A DNA stretch of 64,000 nucleotides from Devosia aurantiaca (GTDB lineage: Bacteria > Pseudomonadota > Alphaproteobacteria > Rhizobiales > Devosiaceae), in contig NZ_JAALFG010000003.1 of assembly GCF_011058215.1 (NCBI RefSeq), positions 186,001-250,000 on the forward strand. The letters are read 5' to 3'. Positions 17,512-26,822 of this stretch are shown piece after piece (the stretch's first letter is position 1; the number at the start of each line of letters is the position of its first letter). The position numbers and the translations under genes were made by a program. Below the pieces are notes generated by a model, which did no database searches, was not told the origin of the DNA, and worked only from the letters and a program-made list of their open reading frames with translations.

Positions 17512-18731
17512 CGGCTTCCACCCTGACACAGCTGCCGCTGATGGCTGGCAGCGCCCTGCTTGGCACCTTGAGCCGGGCGGGGCTCTGGACTTTCTCGCGC
17601 TATATGAAAGCGCCGATGGCCTCCACCGGCATCCTGGCGATGGTGACCATGACTGCCCTGGCCGGAAGCAACGCGCTTTATTTCCAGACCGCGGAACATC
17701 CGTCTCCGTTCTTCGCGCCTGCGCACCAAAGCCTTGCCGCCGCGCCGACGCCCGTGGCGGAGCGTCCTGAGCTCGCGGAGACAGTGCCGGCCCTGCCGCC
17801 GATCCCCGCGGCGACCGAGGTGGCTGCGCCGATGGTCACCAGCAACGAGACCACCGGAAGCGTGCCGCCGCCCATGCCGGACGGACCGGTGGGCAATGCC
17901 AAGATGTTCGAAGTGCAAAAGAAGCTCTTCGAGCTGCAGCTCTTCAGCGGAAAGGTCGACGGCTATTACGGCCCCAAGACCGCCGAGGCCATTCGCGCTT
18001 TCGAGCAGCGCAACGGCATGAAGCTGACCGGCTCGACCGATGCCGCGGTGCTTGAGGCAATCCTTTCTTCGGACGCTTCCGGCCGGGTTACGCAGCCGGT
18101 TGTTGCGCAGCCAGTCGTGGCTCAGCCGCAAGCGCAGGCCGCCCCGGCGCAAGTGCAGCCGCCGGCCCCTGTTGTGCAGCAGGCTGCCCTGGCCGTGGCG
18201 CCGACCGTGCCGGTCGCCGCCGAGCCGCAGCAGGATCAGCTCGTCGCGCGCGTGCCAGGTCTGACGCGGGCCGAAGAAGCATTCGACGGCGTGGCGCAGA
18301 GTGCCGCCAGCACGATCGATTCGATCATCGCCGCTGTCGATACGCCGCGGACGACGAATGTACAGCCCGTTGCCAACCCGCCTGTGCCGAAGGCGAGCCT
18401 GCCGGTCGTGCAGAGCCAGCAGCCAATGCCGGCCCCGATCGCGCCGAGCCCTGCGACACAGCAGGCGGCAGCGCCTGTGGCTCCAGCGGTTCGCGCCCCG
18501 GCCGCAGATCCGGTGCCCTATGTCGCTCCGGCCACCGACAGCGCCCTGGTGTCCCAAATCCAGCGCGGGCTTGCGAGTCTTGGCTTTTTCCGCGCACCGA
18601 TCGACGGCAAGCCGGGCGCAGAAACGGCGCGCGCCATTCGCGAGTTCGAGAACTTTCACAGCTATCGCATGACCGGTCAGGTCAAGCCCGACCTGGTCGA
18701 GCTCTTGCTCAAGGCCGGCGCCACCATCTAG
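17481..18731 (+). CDS. Envelope protein with two peptidoglycan-binding domains
   Basis: A 416-residue protein with one membrane anchor (GILAMVTMTALAGSNALYF, about residues 50-68). It has two PG_binding_1 domains: KLFELQLFSGKVDGYYGPKT at about 148-200, and RGLASLGFFRAPIDGKPG at about 355-405. A low-complexity Ala/Pro/Gln/Val linker of about 140 residues joins them, including QPVVAQPVVAQPQAQ. The protein probably tethers the inner membrane to the cell wall. It overlaps the end of the histidine kinase gene, suggesting cotranscription and perhaps a cell-wall-related signal. Confidence 0.78.
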   Translation: MAKRNKKSAMTASTLTQLPLMAGSALLGTLSRAGLWTFSRYMKAPMASTGILAMVTMTALAGSNALYFQTAEHPSPFFAPAHQSLAAAPTPVAERPELAETVPALPPIPAATEVAAPMVTSNETTGSVPPPMPDGPVGNAKMFEVQKKLFELQLFSGKVDGYYGPKTAEAIRAFEQRNGMKLTGSTDAAVLEAILSSDASGRVTQPVVAQPVVAQPQAQAAPAQVQPPAPVVQQAALAVAPTVPVAAEPQQDQLVARVPGLTRAEEAFDGVAQSAASTIDSIIAAVDTPRTTNVQPVANPPVPKASLPVVQSQQPMPAPIAPSPATQQAAAPVAPAVRAPAADPVPYVAPATDSALVSQIQRGLASLGFFRAPIDGKPGAETARAIREFENFHSYRMTGQVKPDLVELLLKAGATI

Positions 18732-18761
18732 AACCGTCGCACGCGACCGATAGGGTTCTTA

Positions 18762-19097
18762 ATGGCGACGCTGCGCAGCGACCTCTGGTGCATGGCCTTT
18801 GTGCGCCGGCACAATGACTTGGGCAATATGTGCGTCATTGCCCGGCGCGGCGATCCTATTGCCGGCCAGGTCTTTATCGAACTCGACCACCTCGATGGCA
18901 CGCGCTCGCTGTTCACGCCCGCCCCCGTGGTAAGCCGGGGGAGGGGGCAGGGCTGGTGTTCCAGCGTCGGTTCAGTCGGGTGGAGCCGCAAAAAGCGCGA
19001 TCGGATCGCCCAGGAGGCCGGGTTCGATCCCGACCTTTGGGTCATCAGCGTTGACCTGCGCGGTGACGATCCGGGGATCGAGCTGGCAAAAGCTTAG
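18762..19097 (+). CDS. DUF1491 family protein with two compensating frameshifts as given
   Basis: About 112 residues of the DUF1491 family, small alphaproteobacterial proteins of unknown function. The start MATLRSDLWCMAFVRR and the end QEAGFDPDLWVISVDL are in one frame and fit the family. The middle does not, but the next frame gives EGAGLVFQRRFSRVEP, which does. Adding one G to the GGGGG near 18940, plus a one-base excess or two-base loss in the A-run near 18995, reconciles the two. It overlaps the minus-strand DUF2336 gene by four bases, tail to tail. Confidence 0.7.
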   Translation: MATLRSDLWCMAFVRRHNDLGNMCVIARRGDPIAGQVFIELDHLDGTRSLFTPAPVVSRGRGQGWCSSVGSVGWSRKKRDRIAQEAGFDPDLWVISVDLRGDDPGIELAKA

Positions 19098-20236
19098 CTC
19101 GCGCGGCGGATGCCGATGCGGGCGAGGGCCTCAATGGCCTGATCGACGACCGGATTGTGCGCCGGAGCCATCTTTTCGGTGCGGCGGCTGGTCTGGGTAA
19201 AGGGCTGGTACTGCTGCTTGGAGAGTTCCAGGAGGTTCACTTCGCCGCGCCAGGCGCTCATCAGGTAAGCCATGGATTCGGGCGAAACGGCGCTGAAGAG
19301 GCCGGCGAAGTCGGCAAGATCCTTGGAGCGCTCGCCATCGTGGCTGGTGGCGTGGATCAATACCTTGAGCCCGTCATAGGCAGTTGCGCCGAAGGCACGC
19401 AGGATCACGAAGAGCGATGCGCCGGTGACGTCGTGGGCGATCTGCCCGCAACGCACTTCGTCAAGACCGGTGATCTGCGAGAGGAGCTTGGTGACCTCGG
19501 GACGGCGGTTCTCGGAAAAGAGCTTCATCAGCGCCTTGGTCAACTCGCCTGTGGCGACCGAAAGCTGCTCGATGGTGCGCGAGATCGGCGCAGCAGGGGT
19601 TTCGCGATTGGCGAAGGCCTCGATGACCTTGACGCGGTGGGCATCGGAAAGATCGAAGAATGCCGGTGCGAGGAGCGCGGCGTCGAAATCGTCGCGGCGG
19701 CCGAGGGCTTCGGCAACAAGGTGGTCCATCTGCGCCGAGCGCGCCAGGGCGCTAAGGTAGGCGCCGCGCGGCACGATATAGGTATTGCCGGCTAGGGCGC
19801 GGTAGACCTTGCGCGAATTCATCTGGAAGAGCTTGGCAAGGACGACGTTGGAGAGGTCGGCGCGGGTCGCGAGCGTGGCGCAGGCCGGGACGTCATAGCG
19901 CGCGATGATGTCGAGCATGGTCTGGTCGGACAACTCAGCAGCGTTTTCGAGGAAGGGGATCAGGTCTTCGCCGATATTATCGACGACGAGCTTTTCCAGC
20001 GTCGGCGACAGCACTTCGGCGCGGCCAAGCATGGCGGCACCCTTGGCGCGCGCCTGCGGACCGGCGGTGGGGAAGAGGCGATTGGCGAGCGTCTCAAACT
20101 GTTCCATTTCAGGAATGGTCGGCTTGCCACGCCGAGCATAAGCGTCGCAAGCGGCGATCAGCAGCGTATTGGTGCGATCGACCCCGCCGGTTTCGATCAG
20201 CAGCTGAAAGGTTTCGTAGGGCTGAAATCCAAGCAT
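19094..20236 (-). CDS. DUF2336 family protein
   Basis: A 380-residue all-helical protein of the DUF2336 family, common in alphaproteobacteria and of unknown role. It has HEAT-like repeating units such as DQTMLDIIARYDVPACATLA and DFDAALLAPAFFDLSDAHR. No signal peptide, membrane segment or catalytic motif is evident. It is divergent from the small gene at 20409; the 172 bases between hold promoters for both. Confidence 0.75.
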   Translation of the reverse strand: MLGFQPYETFQLLIETGGVDRTNTLLIAACDAYARRGKPTIPEMEQFETLANRLFPTAGPQARAKGAAMLGRAEVLSPTLEKLVVDNIGEDLIPFLENAAELSDQTMLDIIARYDVPACATLATRADLSNVVLAKLFQMNSRKVYRALAGNTYIVPRGAYLSALARSAQMDHLVAEALGRRDDFDAALLAPAFFDLSDAHRVKVIEAFANRETPAAPISRTIEQLSVATGELTKALMKLFSENRRPEVTKLLSQITGLDEVRCGQIAHDVTGASLFVILRAFGATAYDGLKVLIHATSHDGERSKDLADFAGLFSAVSPESMAYLMSAWRGEVNLLELSKQQYQPFTQTSRRTEKMAPAHNPVVDQAIEALARIGIRRAS

Positions 20237-20408
20237 TCTGGCGGAACCGTCGACTCGTTATCTGCACCAAATTCGATGCCAGATCACTCTTGCCGTCAAT
20301 TCGTTAGCAGACTGTTAACCTTGACGACATCTTAATGGCCATCAAGCGCGAGGGGCGTCGCGCACATCGTTTTTAGACCGCTGCCCCCACTAGGGACGGG
20401 GAGCATTC

Positions 20409-20597
20409 GTGGCTATGGAGGCCATTTTGGGTACGCTTCTACAATTTGACGGGCACAAGAAATCTGCGGAGGCCGGAGCATCATTTACCGGCGGGGCGCA
20501 GATCCTGATTTTTACCGGGGTGCGGTACGAACGCGGGGCGCCGCCACCACCGGCAGCGGGCGTTGCCGCCAAGGGACGCAAGCGCAAGCGTGTTTGA
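20409..20597 (+). CDS. Small conserved alphaproteobacterial protein (FTGVRYER motif)
   Basis: A 62-residue basic protein whose centre, AQILIFTGVRYERG, matches a motif I recall from short uncharacterised rhizobial proteins. The C-terminus is basic (AAKGRKRKRV). The GTG start at 20409 is preceded by GGGGAG at suitable distance. It overlaps the next gene by eight bases, so the two are likely coupled. No function is known. Confidence 0.55.
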   Translation: MAMEAILGTLLQFDGHKKSAEAGASFTGGAQILIFTGVRYERGAPPPPAAGVAAKGRKRKRV

Positions 20598-21411
20598 CTT
20601 TTTAGCGCTTGGCCGGCCCGTTCTTGTTGCCCTGGCTCTTGCTACGCTGAGCGGCTGCGTCGCGCGGCCAGTGGGCGATTTTGGCCGGGCGCAGCCGAGC
20701 GTTCTGCATGACGCCATCATGCCCTATGCCGGCGACCAGCTGGCGCGCGTGCGCAAGGAGCCGGTTTCCGACTTCAACCAGACCGACCAGGAAGTGCTGA
20801 TGCATGATCGCACCTGGCGGTTCCTGGTGGCGGCGCATGGCAAGGACTGGATGTTCGATAGCTCGGTCGAGCTGCAGCGCACCCGCATCGGGCGGGCGCG
20901 CGATTACCAGTTTTCGCGCGACCGCTATTACACCTGGCTCAGGACAACCGAATACCGGTCGTCGCCGACGCGCTATTCGACGGTGGGTCGCCACATCCTG
21001 GCCGATCTCGATACTTTGCCCGCCACCTTCCAGTCGATCTGCGCCGTGCTCGAAGTCGATTGGCAGCGTCGGATGGCGCTGGCAGAGATCGGCGGGCTCG
21101 AACAGGGCGTCGCCGACAATGTCGCGGCGCGGCGGGCGGAGAACCAATGGCATATCGACTGGTTTGTGCGAGCGCTGACCTATCGTTACGATAGCTACGA
21201 TTATGCGCTCGACCACCTGCTGGTCGAAACGCCGCATGAGCAGTCGATCAGCGTCGACGAAAGCCTGCGGCAAATGCGGCCCTGGGTGGACCGAGCAAAT
21301 CGCGGCGATTTTTGCTCCGGCGCGACGGCTGTGGGGACGGGCGGCGGTGTCACCATACCGTCACGCTATCAAACTATGCGCATCGACACCGAAGTGGTCG
21401 TGCAGAAATAG
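20590..21411 (+). CDS. Putative lipoprotein of unknown function
   Basis: About 273 residues from a GTG at 20590, inside the end of the small upstream gene. The N-terminus has a lipobox-like LATLSGC after a hydrophobic core (VLVALALATLSGC), so it is probably lipidated and anchored to a membrane. The rest is soluble, Arg- and Tyr-rich, with DYQFSRDRYYTWLRTTEYR in the middle. I do not recognise a family. Confidence 0.6.
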   Translation: MFDFLALGRPVLVALALATLSGCVARPVGDFGRAQPSVLHDAIMPYAGDQLARVRKEPVSDFNQTDQEVLMHDRTWRFLVAAHGKDWMFDSSVELQRTRIGRARDYQFSRDRYYTWLRTTEYRSSPTRYSTVGRHILADLDTLPATFQSICAVLEVDWQRRMALAEIGGLEQGVADNVAARRAENQWHIDWFVRALTYRYDSYDYALDHLLVETPHEQSISVDESLRQMRPWVDRANRGDFCSGATAVGTGGGVTIPSRYQTMRIDTEVVVQK

Positions 21412-21420
21412 GCCGGCAGG

Positions 21421-22608
21421 GTGACGAGCGAAATCGAGGCGGAGCGGGGCACGCCGCTTGAAGTGTTCTGGGCCTTTCTGAAGCTCGGGCTCACGAGCTT
21501 TGGCGGCCCGATCGCCCATCTCGGCTACTTCCGCGACGAACTGGTGGTGCGGCGGCGCTGGATCGACGAAGCCGGCTATGCCGATCTTGTGGCGCTGTGC
21601 CAGTTCTTGCCGGGGCCTGCATCGAGCCAGGTCGGCTTTGCGCTTGGGCTGAGGCGCGCCGGACCGCTCGGCGCCCTCGCGGCCTGGACCGGTTTTACGC
21701 TGCCGTCGGCTTTGCTTCTCGTGCTTTTCGCCTATGGCGCGGCCGCCTTGGAGGGGCCTCTCGCGCAGGGTGTGTTGCATGGGCTGAAGCTTGTCGCGGT
21801 CGCGGTGGTGGCCCAAGCGGTGCTGGGCATGGCCCGGTCGCTGACGCCGGATCGGGAGCGCGCAGCGATTGCTGTACTGGCGGTGTTTCTTGTCGTGCTC
21901 GGGGGCGGAGCATTGGGGCAGCTGGGCGCCATCGTCTTTGGCATTGTTGCAGGTCTTGTCCTGTTGCGCCGGGACGAGGAGCCTAAGACAGATCAGCTGT
22001 TTTTCCCGATTTCGCCGAAAGCTGGCCTGGTTGCAGTGGTCCTGTTCGTGGTCCTGCTGGCCGGGCTTCCTTGGCTTGCAGGGGCGGGGCAGGGCGTGGC
22101 TCTGTTCGACGCCTTTTATCGAGCGGGATCGCTGGTGTTCGGCGGCGGCCATGTGGTCCTGCCGCTTCTTGAAGCGGAAACTGTTTTGCGCGGCTGGGTG
22201 TCGCCCGATGCGTTTCTCGCAGGCTATGGCGCCACGCAGGCGGTGCCCGGGCCTCTCTTTACCTTTGCCGCTTATCTAGGTGCGGTGAGCAATGGTTTGC
22301 CCGGAGCTGCAATCGCGCTGGTGGGCATTTTCCTGCCCGGGCTGCTGATCCTCGTGGCGGCGCTTCCGTTCTGGAACACGCTCCGCCGCTGGCCGGGGGC
22401 GCAGGCTGCGATGCGCGGCGCCAATGCGGCTGTGGTCGGCATTCTGGGCGTGGCGCTTTACGATCCGGTCTTTACCAGCGCCGTCCTGACGCCGCTCGAT
22501 TTTGCCCTGGCTCTCGCTGGCTTTGTCGCCCTGGTGTCCTGGAAAGTGACGCCGTGGATCGTCGTGGTCGGCCTTGGCCTCGCAGGAGCCTTGATCGGCC
22601 TAATTTGA
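21421..22608 (+). CDS. chrA: Chromate transporter, two-domain ChrA
   Basis: A 395-residue membrane protein of the CHR family with two homologous halves. The first half has KLGLTSFGGPIAHLGYFRDE and CQFLPGPASSQVGFALG; the second has FRAGSLVFGGGHVVLPLLE-like sequence (FYRAGSLVFGGGHVVLPLL) and YGATQAVPGPLFTFAAYLG. The paired proline-glycine motifs are the family hallmark. It exports chromate, coupled to membrane potential or a proton gradient. GTG start at 21421 behind CAGG. It shares 9 bases with the end of the minus-strand gene downstream. No chrB regulator is nearby. Confidence 0.92.
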   Translation: MTSEIEAERGTPLEVFWAFLKLGLTSFGGPIAHLGYFRDELVVRRRWIDEAGYADLVALCQFLPGPASSQVGFALGLRRAGPLGALAAWTGFTLPSALLLVLFAYGAAALEGPLAQGVLHGLKLVAVAVVAQAVLGMARSLTPDRERAAIAVLAVFLVVLGGGALGQLGAIVFGIVAGLVLLRRDEEPKTDQLFFPISPKAGLVAVVLFVVLLAGLPWLAGAGQGVALFDAFYRAGSLVFGGGHVVLPLLEAETVLRGWVSPDAFLAGYGATQAVPGPLFTFAAYLGAVSNGLPGAAIALVGIFLPGLLILVAALPFWNTLRRWPGAQAAMRGANAAVVGILGVALYDPVFTSAVLTPLDFALALAGFVALVSWKVTPWIVVVGLGLAGALIGLI

Positions 22609-23151
22609 CGGCCGCGGTCCGCAGGTAATTTGCGACAGTGCTTCCTCGAACCGGGGCCGCATGACTTCGTGCGGGGGCGAGAGGCGGAGCAGAACGAAAA
22701 GTTCGTTGCTGCTGGCTTCGACGACGAGCAAGCCTTCTTCGACATCGATCTGCTGCTGGGCCAGGAGCCGCGTCTGCGCGGCATTGAAGATGCCCATTTC
22801 AACCGTCTGGCCAATGCCGTCGCGATTGGTGGTCGAATAGGTGACGATGCCCGAAGTGTTGAAGAGGGCGACCGACCAAAAGGCGTCTGGAAGGGAACCG
22901 CTGAGATAGGCGGGACCTTCCGAAAGGTCGAGGCGGCAGAGGCCGTAGCTCAGCTCCGGGTCGAGATGCAAAGGATTGGGCTGGCCTTGGGCAATGGGCG
23001 GCAAAACCAGGACACGGTTTTTCGCATCGAGCGCTGCGACGCGGGTCCAGGTGGTTTCCTCCGCCAGCAGGGGCAGGGTGAGGATGGCCACGATGTGAAT
23101 GACGCCGCCTAAAAGCACGCCACCGATCAGCCAAAGCAGCGTGCGGATCAT
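22600..23151 (-). CDS. DUF1254-like small membrane-anchored protein
   Basis: A 183-residue protein with an N-terminal membrane segment (LLWLIGGVLLGGVIHIVAIL) and a soluble domain with CRLDLSEGPAYLSGSLPDAF and FNTSGIVTYSTTNRDG. It overlaps the DUF1214 gene by four bases. Such adjacent short DUF1254-like and DUF1214 genes recur in rhizobia, while elsewhere the two domains are fused in one larger protein. The product is probably periplasmic; function is unknown. Confidence 0.68.
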   Translation of the reverse strand: MIRTLLWLIGGVLLGGVIHIVAILTLPLLAEETTWTRVAALDAKNRVLVLPPIAQGQPNPLHLDPELSYGLCRLDLSEGPAYLSGSLPDAFWSVALFNTSGIVTYSTTNRDGIGQTVEMGIFNAAQTRLLAQQQIDVEEGLLVVEASSNELFVLLRLSPPHEVMRPRFEEALSQITCGPRPSN

Positions 23152-23723
23152 GAGCAGCCCTCGCTGGTGATCGACGGCATGACTGTGTCTGAGGAGCTGA
23201 AGCCGAGAAGGGCTGTGGTGTCATAGAGCGTCATGACGAGACTGAACGGGCCGGTGCCGGTAAGCTCAAGCCAATTGAGCGGTCGCAATCGCGTGCCGAC
23301 ATGGATCAGCATGGCATTGTCGACCCGAACGATCTCGCTGGAGCGCATTGCGGCGTCCGTGCCGGGCGCCGAGAGGTTGGCCCAGGTGACCGGATCGATA
23401 GCCTCAAGGGTCCAGAACGTCGAGACCGGTACCCGGCCATCGAGGCGATAGGAGCAGCGAAGGTCGAGCGCCGCGCCATCGCTGTCCTGATTGGCGATAA
23501 AGGTCAGGCCTTCGCTTTGCCCAAGCTGCAGCGCTGCTTCGCGGGTGATGTGGCCGCGCGTGTAAGGATTGGGTTGTGGTGAACCGATGTCGGGCCAGGC
23601 CGTCCAGGGGCCAAGCTGCACGGCGCCGAAGAGGCGACCGTCGGTCAGGGCATAGTAGCTAAGGCCAAAGCCGACCACGAGGGCCACCGCGATCATCATC
23701 AGGAGGCGGAGGACGAAACGCAC
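23148..23723 (-). CDS. DUF1214 domain protein
   Basis: A 191-residue protein with one N-terminal membrane segment and a DUF1214-like domain (RCSYRLDGRVPVSTFWTLEA, and NWLELTGTGPFSLVMTLYDT near the end). It is the first gene of a two-gene minus-strand operon with the DUF1254-like gene. Function is unknown; the family is sometimes linked to cell-envelope proteins. Confidence 0.7.
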   Translation of the reverse strand: MRFVLRLLMMIAVALVVGFGLSYYALTDGRLFGAVQLGPWTAWPDIGSPQPNPYTRGHITREAALQLGQSEGLTFIANQDSDGAALDLRCSYRLDGRVPVSTFWTLEAIDPVTWANLSAPGTDAAMRSSEIVRVDNAMLIHVGTRLRPLNWLELTGTGPFSLVMTLYDTTALLGFSSSDTVMPSITSEGCS

Positions 23724-23922
23724 GGGGCTCAGCTTCTCGCGACTGGGAACATAGGGGCTGGACCGGCGAACATTCGGTTACCCATGGCTATACCAACGGC
23801 TTGGGCAGGGCGAAAGCGATTCTGGAAGGAGAAGAGGTTTGGTTGGGCAACGCTTGGGGGATTATCCCACCGACTAGGGGGCTGTAATAGGGACGCTTCT
23901 GCCGATCGAACCATTGGCTCCT

Positions 23923-23953
23923 GCCCTCCCTCCCCATCAAGGGCAGGGGAGGC
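23923..23953. repeat. G/C palindrome (REP-like) near the end of PBP1A
   Basis: CCTGCCCT pairs with AGGGCAGG across CCCTCCCCATCA, and the outer bases continue as GGAGG. The form resembles the CCCTCCCC/GGGGAGGG palindromes found later in the window. It may also serve as a terminator. The rest of the 277-base gap (23724-24000) shows no convincing gene. Confidence 0.45.
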
Positions 23954-24000
23954 GATGATCACTCAGGTCGCGCGCTTTTTATGATTGGTGAGGCTTGGCC

Positions 24001-26157
24001 TCAGAGCCCCGTCGTTGCCACAGGCGTCGCAGCGTCGGCGGTGTCGGTGACCGGGCGGGCATTTGCAAGCGTGGTTTCCAGGCGCCCGGCGAGGTCGAGG
24101 AGCTTGCGCGCTGCGGCGGGCTTGAGGCTGGGGGGCGCTGGACCACTTCTTCGACTTCTTCATCCGTTGCATCGGCGATGATGGTCTGCGGCATTTCGAA
24201 GTCGATGCCGAAGACCGGCTGCACCTCGATATTGGTGTGGGCATAGGCCATGAACTTCTGCCAGGCGATGGCCGGGAGCGAGCCGCCCGTGAGGTTGTTG
24301 GTGGGGCGGTAGTCATCATTGCCGAACCAGACGGCGGCGACGAAATTGCCGGTAAAGCCGCAGAACCAGGCGTCGCGATAGGAGGTCGTGGTGCCGCTCT
24401 TGCCCAGTGTCGGCACGCCCTCGATCTGCGCTCGGGTGCCGGTGCCGCCGGTGACCACGGCGCGGAACATCTGGTTCATATAGGCGACGGTTTGTTCGGA
24501 GAGGACGCGCTCCTTGGGTGCCTCGATATCATGCTCCCAGATGACCTGGTCGTTGAGCGTGGTAAGGCGCGTGATGCCATAGGCCGGGGTCTTGAGGCCA
24601 TGGTTGGCAAAGACAGCGTAGGACGAGGTCATGTCGATGACCGACACCGAGGCCACGCCCAGCGCCAGCGAGCGGGTGACCGGGTATTCTGCGCGCAGGC
24701 CCATGCGGTGGCTCAGCGCAGCGATCGGGTCGCGACCGGTCTTGATGGAAAGGGTGACCGGGACGGTGTTGAGCGACTGGGCGAATGCGCTCTGAAGGCT
24801 CACCGTGCCCTTGTAGTTGCGGCCATAATTCTGCGGGCACCAGTCGCCGATGCAGACCGGGCGGTCGGTGATCGGATCGGAGGGCGTGAGGCCGAGCTGC
24901 TCGAAGGCCTCGGCATAAACGAAGGCTTTGTAGGCCGAGCCCGGCTGGCGGGTCGAGACGATGGCGCGGTTGAATTGCGACTTGGCATAATCGGTGCCGC
25001 CGACCATGGCGCGAATGGCGCCTTCGGTATCGGTCACGACCATCGAGCCTTGCTCGACGCGATACTGCTCGCCCTGTTCGCGAATGACCGAATTGATCGC
25101 TTCCTCGGCATAGCTCTGGAGCGTCGTATCGATCGTGGTGCGGACCTGGAAATTGTTGCCCGGTGCGTTATTAGCTTCGATCAGGAGCTTGGCTTCCTCG
25201 AAGGCATAATCGAGAAAGTAGTTGGGCGAATTGATATCGGCGGTGCGATCGATGGCGGAAGCCGGGTGCCGGCGGGCAGCGGTGACCTGGCCTTCGGTGA
25301 GGAAGCCCGAGGCGACAAGGTTGGTCAGAACGAGGTTGGCACGGCCACGGGCCGCCGCAAGATCGACATGCGGCGCGTAGTTGCCTGGAGCCTTGAAGAG
25401 GCCGGCGAGCATGGCCGCTTCAGCGAGGGAAATGTCCTGCACGCGCTTGCCGAAATAGTATTCGGAAGCGGCGGTGACGCCGAAATTGCCGCCCCATATA
25501 AGCGCGGTCGAAGTAAAGCTTGAGGATCTGGTCCTTGGAATAATGCCATTCGAGCCAGACGGCCAAGAAGGCCTCGACGATCTTGCGGTTGATGGTGCGT
25601 TCCGAGGAGAGAAAGAGGTTTTTCGCCAGCTGCTGGGTGATCGACGAACCGCCCTGCGTGCCGCGCTCGCCCTGGGCATTGGTGGCAACGGCACGTAACG
25701 TACCGACCACGTCGATGCCGAAGTGTTCGTAGAAGCGTCGATCCTCGGTCGCGAGGGTCGCTTTGATCAGATAATCCGGCATCTGGTCGAGGGCGACGCT
25801 GTCGTCGGAGCGGATGCCGCGTCGGCCGATCTCGGTGCCGTAGCGATCAAGGAAAACGACAGAGTAGTCCTCGGCCTTGTTGAAGGCGCCGCGGTCGATG
25901 ATGTCGAAGGCAGGGAGGGCGAGGGCGACGACCAGCACAACGCCGATGGCGGCAAAGCTGAAGGCGTCGGATAAAATCTCGACGATCAGGCGCTTGATGC
26001 CGGAAACGTGAAACCGGGACATGAAATCCTGGTAGCGCGTATAGCCGCGGCCGGCGGTTTGCCAGAATTCATAGAGCGACGAATCGAGCCAGGCGTCGGC
26101 CGCCAGAATGCCGGCCGGCTTGCGCCGCTTTTCCTTGGTGTAGAACGGATCCTGCAC
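24001..26157 (-). CDS. Penicillin-binding protein 1A family, two frameshifts as given
   Basis: A bifunctional class A penicillin-binding protein of about 718 residues that polymerises and cross-links peptidoglycan. A cytoplasmic start (DSSLYEFWQTAGRGYTRY) and one transmembrane helix precede the transglycosylase domain with EDRRFYEHFGID and GGSSITQQLAKNLFLS. The transpeptidase domain has the active Ser in STRQPGSAYKAF and KSGTTTSYRDAWF. One frame change lies at the G-run after FDRAYMG near 25490, the other at the six-C run near 24134, beyond which the tail ends ATPVATTGL at 24001. GTG 26157 is chosen as start because upstream codons lack homology. Confidence 0.85.
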
Positions 26158-26294
26158 GTCTTGCCCCAACCCTGTTCGACCAGCTGCAATGTTGCCCCGC
26201 AGCGGGATAGAGGACAACACAATCGCTGGAATATGATTGCGTTCCCGCCCCGGCAAGCGCAAACCGGCCACAACTTAATTCAGAACGGTTTCGG

Positions 26295-26750
26295 ATGGCT
26301 TTCTGGGAAGAAAAAACCCTCGAACAAATGACGCAAGCAGAGTGGGAAGCGCTCTGCGACGGCTGCGGTCGCTGCTGTCTGATCAAGCTCGAGGATGAGG
26401 ACACGGGGACGCTGATCACCTCGGACGTGCGCTGCCAGCTACTGGACGGCAATGGCTGCGGCTGCACGGATTATCCCAACCGGCAGGCCAAGGTGCCCGA
26501 CTGCATCAAGCTCGATACGGTCAATGTGCGCACCATCCCCTGGATCCCGACGACCTGCGCCTATCGCCGCATGGCGGAGGGCAAGGGGCTGGCCTGGTGG
26601 CATCCGCTGGTTTCGGGCGATCCGCAGACGGTGGTGGATGTTGGCGTCTCGATCAAGGGGCGGACCTTTCTCGAGACCGAAGTCGATCCCGAGGAATGGG
26701 AAGCCCATGCCGTGGATTGGCCGGAATACGAGCCGCCCGACCATTTGTGA
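26295..26750 (+). CDS. YcgN family cysteine-cluster protein (UPF0260)
   Basis: A 151-residue cytoplasmic protein of the UPF0260/YcgN family. Clustered cysteines suit metal or Fe-S binding: CDGCGRCC at residues 21-28, NGCGCTDYPNR and PDCIKLD further on, and TTCAYRR. The length and the order of Cys groups match the family, for which no function is established. It is divergent from the PBP1A gene. Confidence 0.88.
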   Translation: MAFWEEKTLEQMTQAEWEALCDGCGRCCLIKLEDEDTGTLITSDVRCQLLDGNGCGCTDYPNRQAKVPDCIKLDTVNVRTIPWIPTTCAYRRMAEGKGLAWWHPLVSGDPQTVVDVGVSIKGRTFLETEVDPEEWEAHAVDWPEYEPPDHL

Positions 26751-26822
26751 GGGGGTGGTTACCGGGCGTTAACCACTCCTGTGGCCTGATCGGCACTTAG
26801 CGAACGGCCCAGGATAGGCTAG

